Assembly (NCBI GenBank): GCA_965644295.1
Contig: CBFFRP010000267.1
Span: forward strand, 1-64,000
Direction of reading: 5' to 3'
DNA: 64,000 nucleotides
Source: Paraphysomonas bandaiensis
Lineage: Eukaryota; Chrysophyceae
The notes beneath the pieces were generated by a model. That model did not search any database, was not told the DNA's origin, and was given only the letters and a program-made list of their open reading frames with translations. Below, piece by piece: positions 44,018 to 56,026 of this stretch (position 1 is its first letter; every line of letters begins with the position of its first letter). A program made the position numbers and the translations under genes.

Positions 44018-46232
44018 ATGGCAACATCTCTCGCATGTGGGAGAGTATGGTCGAAGATGTTCCTTAAGAAACCTCGTTCAGTATGTTTAGCTGAAGAGAA
44101 AGAAGGAAAACTAGAAAGAAACTTATCATTAATAGATCTATTAGCTATTGGGATAGGCGGGACAGTAGGAAGTGGTGTGTTTGTGCTTACAGGACTTATT
44201 GCACGTGATTATGCGGGCCCTGGTGTTGTATGGAGTTGGCTTATATCTGGTTTTGGATGTTGTTTTAGTGCCATGTCATATGCAGAGATGTCATGTCGTA
44301 TTCCATCTGCTGGGTCATCGTATGCTTATGTATATCATGCTCTCGGAGAACTACCTGCAGTGTTAGCAGCTTGGTGTCTCTGTTTGGAGTATGGAGTCAG
44401 GTAATACTCTATATGCAGTTGTTGCAGGAGATATTAATATACATTCTTAGTGGGGCCGCAGTTGCCCGCAGCTGGGGTGAGAAAGTGGATAAGTGGACTG
44501 ACATTATTGGTGTTCCTGTCTGGAAACCTCTGGATCCTGGTCTAGGGGTTAATGTGTTTGCCGCTGCTTTGCAAGCCGTCTGCGTCGGACTGCTTCTGGT
44601 GGGCGTTGAAATGGGAAAATTAACAGTAAACTTCTTCACCATTCTTAAGATGCTCTTGGTTACGTTTATGATCGTTGCGGGTCTCTGCTTATTCAAGGCA
44701 GATAATGTTAGTAATTGGGCTCCAAAAGGGGCCAGCGGCATACTACGTGGCGCTACGTCAGCGTTCTTTGGCTACCTTGGGTATGACGAAGTTTGCTGCT
44801 TGGCCGCGGAGGCCAAGGACCCGCACGTCACTCTTCCACGAGCGGTTTTTGGCACGATTTGCACGGTGTCCGTACTGTATGCGCTTGCTTCTCTTGCCCT
44901 TGTCGGAATGATGTACGTATTGTGTACCACCAAGTTATAGTGGCTAATACTCTAGACAGGCCTTACGATGAGATCAGCCGAGATAGCGGATTTAGTGACG
45001 CATTCAAAGACAGGTAATTACATTTGCTTATTAATTCATACGACGATACCGTTTCGTTGGATTTACACCACCTGAAAATAATGTATGTTTTGCATGTTTT
45101 GCTATATTCTCATTTCTGTTTTACAGGGATTGGTACTGGGCACAACACATTGTTGCTGCCGGGGAGATTGTTACCCTGCCTCTGGTTGTGCTTATTTCAT
45201 TTCTCGCTCAGCCGCGGTTGCAATTTGCGATGGCTGAAGATGGACTTCTTCCATCGGTGAGTGATGGTGCTGCTATGTTTGCCTGCATGCATACAGTCCT
45301 GCCCGGTAATGTAAATGGCAGATATTTTCCGAGGTGGACAAAGGTGGAAACCTTCGCAAAGGAATAATATTTAGTGGCGTGGTCTGTACACTAATTGCAC
45401 GTATGAATATAGAATTAGTTGAGACGTAGATGATATGTTTTTCAGTTTTCATCCCATTCACATATCTTGACGACATGATATCTGCGGGGGTGCTTCTCTC
45501 ATTCAACCTTACTAATAGGTCATATCTTTACTAACCCTGATATATTTGCTAATATTTTCCTGGTTTTAGTTCACTAATAGCTGTCAGGCGAGTGAATCTA
45601 AGCAATCCAGGCAGATGTAAGTCACTCCTTGTAGCCTATAATGTCCTGGCGTTTGTCGGAGCTATGCTTCTTAACTACTGCGATTTGGGGTCTCCCGAAG
45701 TGGTCGCTCCTGGAGTGGTTGTATTCCTGGTAATATATGTAGCGTATTCTATCGCCACGACTTGCCCAGAGGCTGATGATCCCTGGAAAGATATACAGTA
45801 CAGGTATGAACTTTATGCGTATGCCACAACCATTTTAATAATAGTTTGTTCGCTATTAGAGTGCCCTACATGCCTTTCTGTCCGCTTTTCGGAATATTCG
45901 TCAACTACTTTCTTGTGGCACAGCTGGTACCTCAAGTTCATATAATTATGCTGTAATTAATGTTTTCTATATTTTAGGCTTGGTGGGGTTTACTCATGAT
46001 TTTCGGTTATTTTGCGATCGGTATAACCTTCTACCTCATCTACGGAATACACAACAGCGTTGGGAACAAAAATGGTTGGGTTAGTTTGTTGAAGCGCAGT
46101 AGAGAGCATTTCTTTGAGGAGAATAATGGCGCAATGTCGTCACTAGAGGAGCAGCTGATTCGAAAATATCTTGTGAGTGAGGACATAGTTGATGACGATC
46201 ACCATTATTCGACAACTCATGTGGATACATGA
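44018..46232 (+). CDS. Cationic amino-acid transporter (CAT/SLC7A1-4 type, APC superfamily)
   Basis: Nine exons (44018-44400, 44451-44912, 44960-45013, 45127-45256, 45322-45400, 45446-45518, 45570-45803, 45860-45926, 45978-46232) join to 578 aa. The first helix has the APC signature LLAIGIGGTVGSGVFVLTG (residues about 41-59). The loop LEYGVSGAAVARSWGEKV is restored by the first splice. FFGYLGYDEVCCLAAEAKDP is the CAT family block of the central helices. RLQFAMAEDGLLPS and FTYLDDMISAGVLLSFNLTN are also CAT-like. Fourteen membrane spans are expected. Substrates in the family are arginine, lysine and ornithine, at the plasma or vacuolar/lysosomal membrane. It is the most intron-rich gene here apart from the TBC gene. 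Confidence 0.9.
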
Positions 46233-47259
46233 TAGGGTGCATAATAGATATAATACACTTTGAGTGGTCCAGGTAGTATATATACGCATACACACGGTTA
46301 CTGATGGATGTCATTCAAATTATTCGAGCGTTTACTATTTCATGTTTGTACGTATTTCTAATTTTTAATATAAATAAGTAATTGTTGACATAATCCCTGT
46401 AGTTGTCAGTAGCTTGAGCCTTATCCATACTAACAATTATTCCGAAAACTAGCTGGAAATACCTGGCACATGCTTAGCAATAATCGAAAATAATATACTG
46501 ATGCTAGTATACCAACATGGTCAGAGAACTTAGGTAATTATATTATTCAACCTATTCAACCTATTCAACTGCTCCCACTCCCTAGCCGCATCTCTTGCAA
46601 GGTATGTGTGTGTCATTTATAGCTCCTTAAATATTTTAATTTCTCCTTCGGGGACATTGATGTTAAGCACATGGCGAGCACTATCAGGCCTGCAAGGAAA
46701 CGCGGCCGGCCTCGTAATGCAGAAATGAAATGAAACCTAACCACAGAAATGAAAATATTATTCGCTGACAGTGTCGGCTTTCTGATGCTCCTGATCACAT
46801 CCTTGCTCATCCGAAGATTGTGGGGTTCGATATTCAATGCCCATGAAATGAAGGTTGCTGTGGAGCTACACCGGACTTGGTCATCAGAAACATCCCAATA
46901 TTCATTCGACTGTGACTACGTGACTACGAAATGTGAGGCATATAGCATTTAAATTTATGGCAACAGTATGCTCCCCGAATACCCACTCTACCAACAAGTC
47001 AACCTAATCATTGTAATGTTAAGCAATCCGATATATTCTTACCTGGCCCTGTAAAAATCTAACTATTTAATGACTAGGCTTTTACACCAATTTCGGTTTG
47101 ACTAGGAAATTCAACCAATTTGACTAGTTTGAAAAACTCGATAAAAATCTTGATACATATCTTCATTCCGCCTCGCGTGTGTAAATGTAATATATTGCTA
47201 CTTGCTACCTTAATAATCTAACCACGAAGAGCACATTATTATATATATATAATTATAAT
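46233..47259. other. Convergent spacer with possible transposon remnants
   Basis: No intact gene. Near 46660-46735 a short plus-strand stretch reads STIRPARKRGRPRNAEMK, an AT-hook-like motif of the kind at transposase N-termini. At 47043-47054 the sequence acctggccctg, read on the minus strand, begins CAGGGCCAGGTAAG, similar to the hAT-like terminus at 56027. Both are weak remnants. Confidence 0.3.
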
Positions 47260-48606
47260 TTAATTATCTTTTATGCTGTCATCCCACTTATAATTAACTT
47301 TAAAAGCTTCTCCACTCTCCATGTCACAGTACGCTTTTACTGAACTTCTAAATAAATGTAAGTGATTCACGTCTGTCGTGGGCCACACTTCTGGGGGCAT
47401 AAGGGTCGAGATGTCAGCATTATCGGCACATGCATTATCAATTGATGACGTTTTACCATGCTGCAGACTGGTGTCCACAAACGACTTCACATCATTCATT
47501 GAAACCTCGTGTGGCACCGGTACACCGCATAACCGCAGTTCTTTTACGATCCTTTTAGTCTCCACATCCGGTTGAGACATCATGAGTTTATGACTAGTGC
47601 GCACTCGACAAAGATCTTGTGATTGTTGTATTGCACGTTTATTGTATATGTACCACAACTTCATACCGCGAGCTATCGGGAAGTGTTCTGTCTCACGAGT
47701 ATGCATAGATAATGCCACATCCATGGGGTTGCGATAAGTAAAAAGCACTGCTGGAAGAAAGTTCAACAGTGGCAACCACGTACGGAGTGTAATGCAGAGT
47801 CTTGGGTCCTTCAGCATCCATGGATAAGAAGAAGGGTTGTTCAAAAATTTTAAACTCCTCTCACCCTCTTTAAATAGCGTTCCGTCATCGTTGAGAATAT
47901 CTTTCAGACCAGTCAAGGCATCATATCGATAGGTGTTGGCTGAATAGTGCACTTGTTGCCGACGCATTATATAGTCATTCTGTAACACGACATCAATGCG
48001 CTCAAAGAATCCTTTTGCGTTGTCTACATTTGGGCGGATAAGTGGTCCACCTGTATTGAGGCCCATCTTACTCATGAGTCCACCAACAATAGATGTGCCT
48101 GATCGGTGCATACCGAGCACAATCACACCCGGCCGACTGGCTTCCTTTTCCGCTGACACAACACTAGTAGTATGAACAGAGACAGGCGTGCTTCTTAGCT
48201 TCTCTATTTTGCTTTGTAAGGCCCGAATCTCTTCGTCTTTCTCTTCTATCCCATGCAAAGCCACATTCAGTTTACTGTTTTCGTTCTCCAGATCTTTTAA
48301 ACGACTGACAGCATCTTTCTCTGATAATCCAGACTGCTCTAAAGAACTCTGTAAAGCACTAATTTGATCCTCAAGTGTTCTAATTATTTCAGTTTTTGCA
48401 CTGGCATCTGATTTAAAGTTCAACAGTGCATAATTTTCTTGTTGCAAAACAGAGAGAGCGTTTTTTTCATCAGATCCTCTGAGTGTAACGGAATTAAAGG
48501 GGTTAACATATACATATATAACAATAGCAATATATAGCACGAATACAATAAAACAGCCGATCAATAATTTGGATGTTTTTAATGCAGTGTGATGTTTGGT
48601 TTTCAT
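47260..48606 (-). CDS. Type II membrane sulfotransferase with coiled-coil stem
   Basis: Single exon, 448 aa. Layout: short basic cytosolic tail (MKTKHHTALKTSK), one membrane span (about 14-34), a long coiled-coil stem (about 55-135), then the sulfotransferase domain. The PAPS loop is VIVLGMHRSGTSIVGGL (about 160-176). KGFFERIDVVLQND and YPWMLKDPRLCITLRTWLP are typical of the bacterial/protist sulfotransferase-3-like group. VLFTYRNPMDVALSM is the 3'-phosphate-binding block. It should act in the Golgi lumen on glycans. The acceptor cannot be predicted. It is divergent from the kinase gene. Confidence 0.85.
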   Translation of the reverse strand: MKTKHHTALKTSKLLIGCFIVFVLYIAIVIYVYVNPFNSVTLRGSDEKNALSVLQQENYALLNFKSDASAKTEIIRTLEDQISALQSSLEQSGLSEKDAVSRLKDLENENSKLNVALHGIEEKDEEIRALQSKIEKLRSTPVSVHTTSVVSAEKEASRPGVIVLGMHRSGTSIVGGLMSKMGLNTGGPLIRPNVDNAKGFFERIDVVLQNDYIMRRQQVHYSANTYRYDALTGLKDILNDDGTLFKEGERSLKFLNNPSSYPWMLKDPRLCITLRTWLPLLNFLPAVLFTYRNPMDVALSMHTRETEHFPIARGMKLWYIYNKRAIQQSQDLCRVRTSHKLMMSQPDVETKRIVKELRLCGVPVPHEVSMNDVKSFVDTSLQHGKTSSIDNACADNADISTLMPPEVWPTTDVNHLHLFRSSVKAYCDMESGEAFKVNYKWDDSIKDN

Positions 48607-49359
48607 GTTGGGTTATATATATATGTATGTATGTATATATGTGTATAGAGCAATCAAATAATGCAGCTATGTATAGGATGGTGGTGGATGTGATAGAAAT
48701 AATGGATTCTAAATGGCAATGGGTGTAAGATAGTACCATGTCTAGATGTCCAGCTGGCAGTGCATCGCTCCTCTTGTATCTGTGAGGCACATAGCAGTCA
48801 GTTTATATACATACCTATACTGCTGTACAATACATACTCCTGTGTATATAATACACTGCTGTATATGTAGTGTATTATACGTCGTACTGTATTGTAGTAT
48901 CGTTATACAAGCTGTAATACCATTGTACAATCTATACCAGCCAATTGTACCCGAAATCTGTTAGATTTTCTAAAAATCTTCTATTTCTGAGAAAATAATG
49001 GGGTTTTTGCCAACAAGAAAATACATCAAAATACAATGTATACTCCATGTATACCAAACAATTAGTATCCAATCAAAATAAAAATCAATGAAATAATTGA
49101 ATAGAAATTTCTTTCTACAAACTCTTTTTCATTCTAGCAGTTTCTTGTTCTTTCTTGTGATGGATGTGAATGAGCATCATGTTGGTATGTATGTATATGT
49201 ATACCATGTACATACATACATACATACATATACAATATACATACATCCACCATAATATTATCAGCAATCAATACACATACACACCATACTATAATATCCA
49301 TACAATAGTATAGTTATATACACTATATTACTATCTCGTACCTTCTAAATTCATCACTT
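48607..49359. promoter_or_regulatory. Divergent spacer between sulfotransferase and kinase genes
   Basis: 753 bp. It holds tgta arrays next to the sulfotransferase start (48618-48640), a mixed tgta/acat array (49181-49247), and two CTGCTGTAY motifs (48820-48828, 48856-48864). No gene was seen. Confidence 0.4.
49181..49247. repeat. Mixed (ATGT)/(ACAT) palindromic microsatellite
   Basis: The run switches from tgtatgta to acatacat around 49210, so it can form an inverted repeat. Confidence 0.75.
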
Positions 49360-50958
49360 ATGGATAATGCAGTATTGCTAGGTGGAAGATATGCACTGGG
49401 TCATAAATTGGGTGCAGGAATGCAAGCAGAAGTCCGTGCTGCTCGTGATACTGCATCCAATACAGCTGTAGCCCTTAAACTAATTGATAAATCTAATATT
49501 CGTACAAAGGCATTGGTTGCATTAGAACGAGAGGTATGTGATTATATTAATACATGACTGTATTATGATATGTATATGTATGTATGTATTAGGTTAATAT
49601 TATGAAGACTCTCGTACACCCCAATATACTCGCCCTTAAAGGGTTTGACTCAGATATTACATATGATTCCAAACCTGTTGCAGTTTTGGTTCTTGAGATT
49701 GCTGATGGAGGAGAATTGTTTGATTATCTTATGTATTCGGGATACTTTGAGGAAGTAGTAGCGCGTACTTACATGCACCAGCTGGTAGGGGCCCTTCGGT
49801 GCTGTCATGAGCACAATATCTTTCATCGTGACATCAAGTGAGTGTATTATATGTGTGAGATTATTATATTAGTAATTTGTTTGCAGGCCGGAGAATATCC
49901 TCTTAGACTCTCACTTCCAACTGAAGTTGGCTGACTTCGGTCTATCCAATATCACTGAAGACACCGAAAGCATCTTAGAGACTGAGTGCGGCACTAAGTC
50001 ATATATGGCCCCAGAGATATTTCAGCATGCGGGATATCAGGGAGGAGCTGTTGATGTCTGGTCTGCTGGAGTGGTACTTTTCATTATGCTTTGCGGATCC
50101 CCTCCATTCGATATAGCTAACAGACGGGATTGGTGGTTCAATGCGATATCGGTGCGTTGCCAAATATTTCTACATTTCATTATCTGAAAACTTTATTTTA
50201 TTTTGAAACAGATGAATCGATACGATCGATTTTGGGCGGCACATCTTCGCGGGGCGGGTCACATGCGGGATAAGAGGATCGCTCAGGACTTTGTGAATCG
50301 CATCTTTGTTCCTGACCCAAACAAGCGCCTCACACTTGAAGCGATGGACTCCCATGAGTGGTTTTGCCAGGATACCCTGGACCACCGTAGACTGAGCAAT
50401 ATGATGAGCGATCGAAAGAGGAAGATTGAGGACGCCAAGGCGGCGGAGAGAGCTGCAGCCAGGAAAACGAACACTCGCGGCGGGGCTGTGGATGTGTTCG
50501 AGCGCAACACTCATCGCAGTGTTGGAGCTCCCCCACCTATCTATGATCCCACTTCTCCAAGTGCTAATCTCATGACGGAGTTCTACACCCCGGTGTCTGA
50601 GGAAGATATACTGGTAAGACTTACTCGTGAGATTGTTGGGCTAGATCCAGCCGCGCAGGTTGAGGCTTCACCCGGGTCATATTCCGTCAAGGCCACTGTG
50701 CGTTTACCTGGTGAGTCATTCGAGATGGATGGGGAAGTCATCTCCACTCCAGGGGCAGCAGTGAATATTGCTGCCAATGTGTATCAGGCAGATGCATCCT
50801 CTAGCGATGTTTACCTTGTTTCCGTTCATCGCGGAGGTGGGGAGCCATTTGCTTTCAAGAAACTCTTTCAAGCTTTGAAAGGCAAGATGGCACCAGACCC
50901 CGAAGATGGAGCGGGTGGAGAAGAAGAGGAGTTCAGTGAGGATATCGGCATGATCTAA
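49360..50958 (+). CDS. CAMK-like Ser/Thr protein kinase (SNF1/CIPK-related)
   Basis: Four exons (49360-49533, 49593-49837, 49887-50151, 50212-50958) join to 476 aa. Kinase domain about 10-275: glycine loop LGAGMQAEV, Lys40 in VALKLIDK, HRDIKPEN (the splice falls inside the Lys codon), DFGLSN and GTKSYMAPE. All catalytic residues are present. After SPPFDIANR comes DWWFNAIS plus YDRFWAAH, an insert I associate with stramenopile and other algal kinases. The C-terminus (about 385-460, EEDILVRLTREI...YSVKATVRL...FKKLFQALKG) looks like a KA1-type fold as in SNF1/CIPK kinases. A basic, helical linker lies between. Substrates are unknown. Confidence 0.9.
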
Positions 50959-51813
50959 ATGATGTTATCATAAATTGAGATATCACGTAGTGCTGTCAGC
51001 ATCTGGGGCATAGTATTACAGTAGTTACGGGAGTATATCGAAATCTTTTACAGAATTAATATTCACACACTTGAAGTTGAAGCTACGTCACCATCCTAAT
51101 TAATAAGTTGTTTCATATTGTCTTTTACTTACGACAGCGCAAAACATGTGCTTATTTATACCCTCTGTCAACGATCTATCGAGAGAAAGATATTGCTACT
51201 TTGAGCAATGACACACTTATGAAGATCCATCTTAATATACGATAGTATATGTGAATTGTGAATTATATTGGTCAATAAGATATATCACAAACTGAATTAA
51301 TGGTACTATCTGTTGAAGATTCATGATCGCCATTATAACGATCTGAATTGTCAGTTACATTTCTAACTATTCCGTTGTACGTGATAGTTATGTTCACCGT
51401 ACTTCGTACTTAAAGAATACATAATACAGTTTTCCATAAAAGGAGGTAGAATGACTATCTCTATGCAATTGTGTCTATTTTAGATACACACAGGCCGCAG
51501 GTAGAGATAAGTTTTTCATATATTCTGTATTATGTCTCTTCATTAGTATCGTAATAATATAATGAATAACATAGCAAGTTAGTGGAACTTGACGTAGTTC
51601 TCTCTGATATATTTCTTGTACAGACTGAAAACAAGAATATTATACTAATTTCTCTACTAGCGTATACAGCCTTAACAATAAATAACTCTTTCATCATATG
51701 AATGTAGTGAGCAACAACAGTTATTAACTTCATAGATCCTCATAAAGCATACGCACTTAAGTATCATACATTCACTATCACATAGTACAGTGCCTGTTAT
51801 GGCACCCGTAATT
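50959..51813. other. Convergent spacer, AT-rich
   Basis: 855 bp between two 3' ends. No gene, array or recognisable repeat was found. Confidence 0.5.
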
Positions 51814-53335
51814 TTATTTCGCAGGGCTCTTCAACGCCCTAAGCTGCTCGCCTTTTTTGTGCAGTCGTTGAATGACAGACACCAGCTCACGAGACCTCTC
51901 CTCAGTGTTACCAGTAGGTGAAGAAGACAGTATTTGCTGGTATTGCGCATTCAGGGCCTGGAACTCTTCCTCCAAGGCATCGATAACGGACTGGAGTTCG
52001 TTAGCTCCCTTTCCATGGCTATCAGTGGGAGAGGGAGTGACGTCTGATTGAGTCTGCTGCATATCTGCTGACGACAAGTTATACTTCTTTTCAAAGAGAT
52101 CCAAGTCAAGAGAACTCGGATGCTCAACATCACCACCCAGACTGCTCACAGAACGCCCCTCTAGCTTTCTCCCCTTGATACGTGTGGTTTTCTTTCCAGC
52201 AGACGATGGGCGGGAGGCGTTCTTGACCTTACCCATGTTTTTACCAGTAATACTACTTGCAATCGACACATACATATCATGCATACTTTGAAGCCTTTCG
52301 GCAGTCTGCGCATTTTCCGAGGCCACGGAGGCATTACGTCGTAGCTCTATGGACCGGGATCGCCGTAACTCCTCAGCAGCAGCAGCTTTCGCATCTGTTG
52401 ATGCTGTACCTAGAGTGGCAGCACGAGGAACAACATTCCGAGTTCGAGATGTTGTTTTTTTCTTCTTTTTGGTGGCTGTGGTAGTGGATGCTGATGCTGA
52501 TTTCGTTGTCTTTTTCCCTCTGGTAGTCATCTGATTAGATAGTTGAGACACCAAAGATTCGTTGACGGAAAGAAGCTGGCCAACCAAGTGGTCGAGTTCA
52601 ACAAGCTTGGCCTCCTTTTCCACTCTCAATATAGATGAATCTGACATCTCATGGCTCAAAGAGTCCATTTTAACTTTCAACTTGTGCATTTCTTCCTCGT
52701 GTCTTTTGCTTTCCCACAACATTGCAGTAGATAGGTCTGTGACGTAATTTGCAGTGAGCACTAACAATTCGATAACTAACTATATCATTACCTTTTTCTT
52801 TTTGGTGAGCTTGCTGCAGTTTAACTTCCAGCTGAGATATTTGATCCTCTAACTCAGATAATTTATCATCATTTCCCTTCTTAGAGGATTCTAATTGACT
52901 TATTTCTGCTGACAACTCATGAACCTCGTCTTGAAGGTGTTCATTCTTTCTCTCAAGTTGCTGAATCTTTGTCTCCATTTCAGTTTTTTCTCCAAGAACT
53001 TTTTCATATTGGAGTCGAGCTTCTTGAAGATTCTTCTGACTATGAAGTGCATCTCTCTCTTTAGCATGACCAGCTTCAATCTCTTGTGCTTTTAACTGAC
53101 TCCTTAAATGAGCCGCGTCATCAAGTGCTTGTGTTTTTTCAATTTCAAGTCGTCTGATTTTATCTTGAAGGGCTCGAAGTGCTGCAAGAACAGATTTTGA
53201 ACTAGATGCAGTTGTATGAATAGAAGATGCTCCGGATACAGCACTATTAAATGATTTATTAAGTGGACTGCCTGGATGCCCTTTATCTCCTCCATCAAAC
53301 TCAATTGAATGCCCAGACTCATCGTATCGGAGCAT
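51814..53335 (-). CDS. CEP57: CEP57-like centrosomal coiled-coil protein
   Basis: Two exons (53335-52792 and 52736-51814) join to 488 aa, close to human CEP57 (500 aa). The first 15 residues, MLRYDESGHSIEFDG, are followed by a Ser-rich segment. Then comes the diagnostic helix VLAALRALQDKIRRLEIEKT (about 47-66), matching the start of the CEP57 centrosome-localisation coiled coil, which continues to about residue 250. A basic Thr/Lys/Ser-rich middle (GKKTTKSASAS) fits microtubule binding, and a second coiled coil (ELQSVIDALEEEFQALNAQY) lies near the end. In animals the protein acts in pericentriolar organisation, so its presence suggests centrioles. I took the first ATG; the frame is open a few codons further upstream. 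Confidence 0.65.
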
Positions 53336-54262
53336 TGATAAGATCAAGTATGAATGTTATCAATGAAGAGTAATATGTATGTCTTGGTGTTATATCTAGA
53401 TGAGTGATTGAGATGGTAGTCAAGTTACAAGCAAGTGTTTCTGTTAGCTTAATAATCCATCAATCTAACTGTATATAACTCTGGATGTATGTGTATGTAT
53501 AGATGTATGGATTGTATCTACAGTAGTATGTATGTATGTGTATATGTATGGAAGGAAATGTTAACGATTCGATTTTTTTTAATTGAAATTAACGGTTTTT
53601 TTGATATACCTACACAGCAACCATTTGACGATAGAAAAAAAAGCAACTCAATTCAGCGAATCAATATCTGCTGCTGATGAGTATAATATATGAGCTGTGA
53701 TAACCTCGGTGTGTGTGAGAAGTTAAGGATGTCTGCATGCTATAGAAAATGATATAGTTCAAGGAAATTCCTAGTGGACTCTTACTTGATCACAAGTAAA
53801 ATAGGAGAGTGGACAATATATTACAGTGAACATAGTATACTTATCCTTGAGCTACGACGAAACAAGTGAAAAACCACACTACAAGATCCCATTCCATTGT
53901 TTTTTCCCCAATATTTCGTAAAAAAATCAATTAATTTTTTAATCTAATATCTAAAAAAACACCAAAAATCTATACACTACTTTGGACATACTACATGGAG
54001 GTATGGATAGATACGTATCATCCTATACTACATACGTATTCCAGGTAGTATCCACTAGTCCTATCGAAGTCGTATAGAAAGTGTAGGAACCGAATCTTGT
54101 GCTTTTTTTTTTATTGCATAAATATACGTATCGTTCGATACATACGACCTCTCTCAGTATATATATGCATCTCTCTGTATATATGCATATATGTGTTCTC
54201 TTATTAAGGAATAAGCTGCATATAGCTGCTATTACTATTTAATAAACAATATTGATATACCA
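53336..54262. promoter_or_regulatory. Divergent spacer between CEP57-like and VHS-GAT genes
   Basis: 927 bp, AT-rich, with tgtatgta runs at about 53485-53548 near the CEP57-like start. No gene was supported; a 62-codon frame here runs through the repeat. Confidence 0.4.
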
Positions 54263-54366
54263 ATGGAATTTTTTGGACTTACTGGAGCAGCTGAATTGAA
54301 TACACCAGCCGGCCAGATTGTTAAATCTGGAACAGATGCTCTCCTATTGGTTAGTTAGACACACAC

Positions 54367-54401
<35 letters not shown>

Positions 54402-55810
54402 ATTATATTGTTATTCAGGGACCTGATTGGTCAAAGAATATGGAGTTATGTGATCATATTAATTCCCGTAATGATGGGTAAGATGATGGGAGTATTGGTT
54501 GTTGTGTTGATATATATATGTATAGCGCGGATGCTGTGAAGGCAATACAATATCAATTAAGAAACTCAGATCCTAAAGTTGTAGGATTAGCGTTAACAAT
54601 GATAGAGACTTGTGTGAAGAATTGTGTTGCGGTTCCGCAATTAATCAACAGAAGTTTTATGGAAGAAATGTATAATATCGCCAATGGACGGAAGGGATTT
54701 CACAACCAGGAGGAGGCTCTGCGTTTAATTCAGTTGTGGGGAAGAACATACGAACGAAAGCGGAATGAGCTACCGATCTTCTTTGATACATACATGGCAA
54801 TGAAGACAAGAGGGGTGCGGTTTCCTGAGGAGCATGATATCGATCCTTCTCAGTTAGAGGCTCGCCCAGCGTGAGTATGGATACCGCTATTATATCAATA
54901 TACTAAACACGAATCATGTTATAGTCGTGGAGCCGACAGCGGAATGTCTAGCTCTGTTACACAGGCTGTTTCCGCTCAGGAAAATCAGTCGAACAAACTT
55001 CGTAGTGACCTTAGCGTTGTTTTGGAGAAGGTGCGACTCTGCCGTGAGATGCTCCCTGAGAGCCCTGGCATCCACCAGGATGAAACTCTTGCTGAGGTGG
55101 TGGGCTTTCTGGAGGCATGTCAGGAGAGAATGATTGACCTCATAGAAGCGGGTACCCAGGGTCTACTATCAGAGGACATGTTCGAGCTCACGCTGCGAGT
55201 GAACGATGCTGTCCTACGTACCTTGGAGGCTGAGAAAACCGGCACATCTATACCTGTAGAAGATGAGACCACTGCGCCAGTGAGTGCTAAAGGAAGCGAT
55301 AATCAGCCCAAAGCGGCAGCGGTAATAGTGTGAATACCGTTACTGATGTATATTTTTGACATGTACCGTGCATAGGTGGAAGACGAAGCCGATGAATTTG
55401 CTCAATTAACTCTTAAAACAGTTAAACCCGCATCTGCCAAAAAGGCCCCTGTGGCCCTAAAGGCACCTACCTCTCAGAAAAAATCGACATCTACAACTGG
55501 AGGTAAACTACCACCTCCTCCTCGAGCATCAGGCGGACTACAAGTTCCATCTGCCCCTGCGGCCAAGCCGGTCGAAGAGGATGATTTACTGAGCATGAGT
55601 ATGACACCATCGGCTGCACCCTCGCAGACACAACAGGCACCCCCTCCTCCTAAGCCGTCATCTGCAGACGACGATTTTGCTACACTTTTTGGGTCTAGTT
55701 CTTCCAGTCGCCCTGCTGATTCGGAACAGAATCAATCTGCCCAATCCGCTGCTGAGATGACAGATGACGAGTTTGAGAAGTTTCTAAACAGCGTTGGCAC
55801 ATCTAAATAA
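54263..55810 (+). CDS. VHS-GAT domain ubiquitin-sorting adaptor (TOM1/TOL-like)
   Basis: Five exons (54263-54349, 54419-54477, 54526-54870, 54925-55321, 55376-55810) join to 440 aa. The VHS domain (1-140) shows GPDWSKNMELCDHINSRNDG, then ADAVKAIQYQLRNSDPKVVG and the block LALTMIETCVKNC. The GAT three-helix bundle (about 175-270) is next, followed by a Pro/Ser-rich tail with acidic DDxF-type motifs (EEDDLLSMS, DDDFATLFG) that could bind clathrin adaptors. Such proteins act as ancestral ESCRT-0, sorting ubiquitinated cargo at endosomes. No GAE ear is present, so it is TOM1-like rather than GGA. Intron 1 carries acat/ta repeats. Confidence 0.9.
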
Positions 55811-56026
55811 TTCAAGACGTTTGAGAGAGGAAGGGTCCAATGCACTTAGCCTAATGTTTTCGACAGTTAATTTATCGTAATGTTGTACTTAGCGTAGTAG
55901 AATATAGCTATTTAATGGCGTATAGCAATAAGAGTGAAGTTATCGCATCGGTGTTGCTGATAATTAAATTTTCACCACATTTGTTTACACTTTTTGGAAT
56001 CTGACAGTGTATTTTTGCAATGAATA
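55811..56026. other. Spacer 3' of the VHS-GAT gene
   Basis: AT-rich sequence with no feature before the degenerate hAT-like terminus. Confidence 0.4.

Noticed and set aside
46613-46952. Overlapping open frames in the spacer after the transporter
   Set aside because: Neither frame gives a plausible protein. The AT-hook-like stretch is too short and is followed by a stop.
38495-50958. A nutrient-sensing gene cluster (KICS2-like, amino-acid transporter, SNF1-like kinase)
   Set aside because: Neighbourhood alone is weak evidence in eukaryotes, and two of the three assignments are only at family level.
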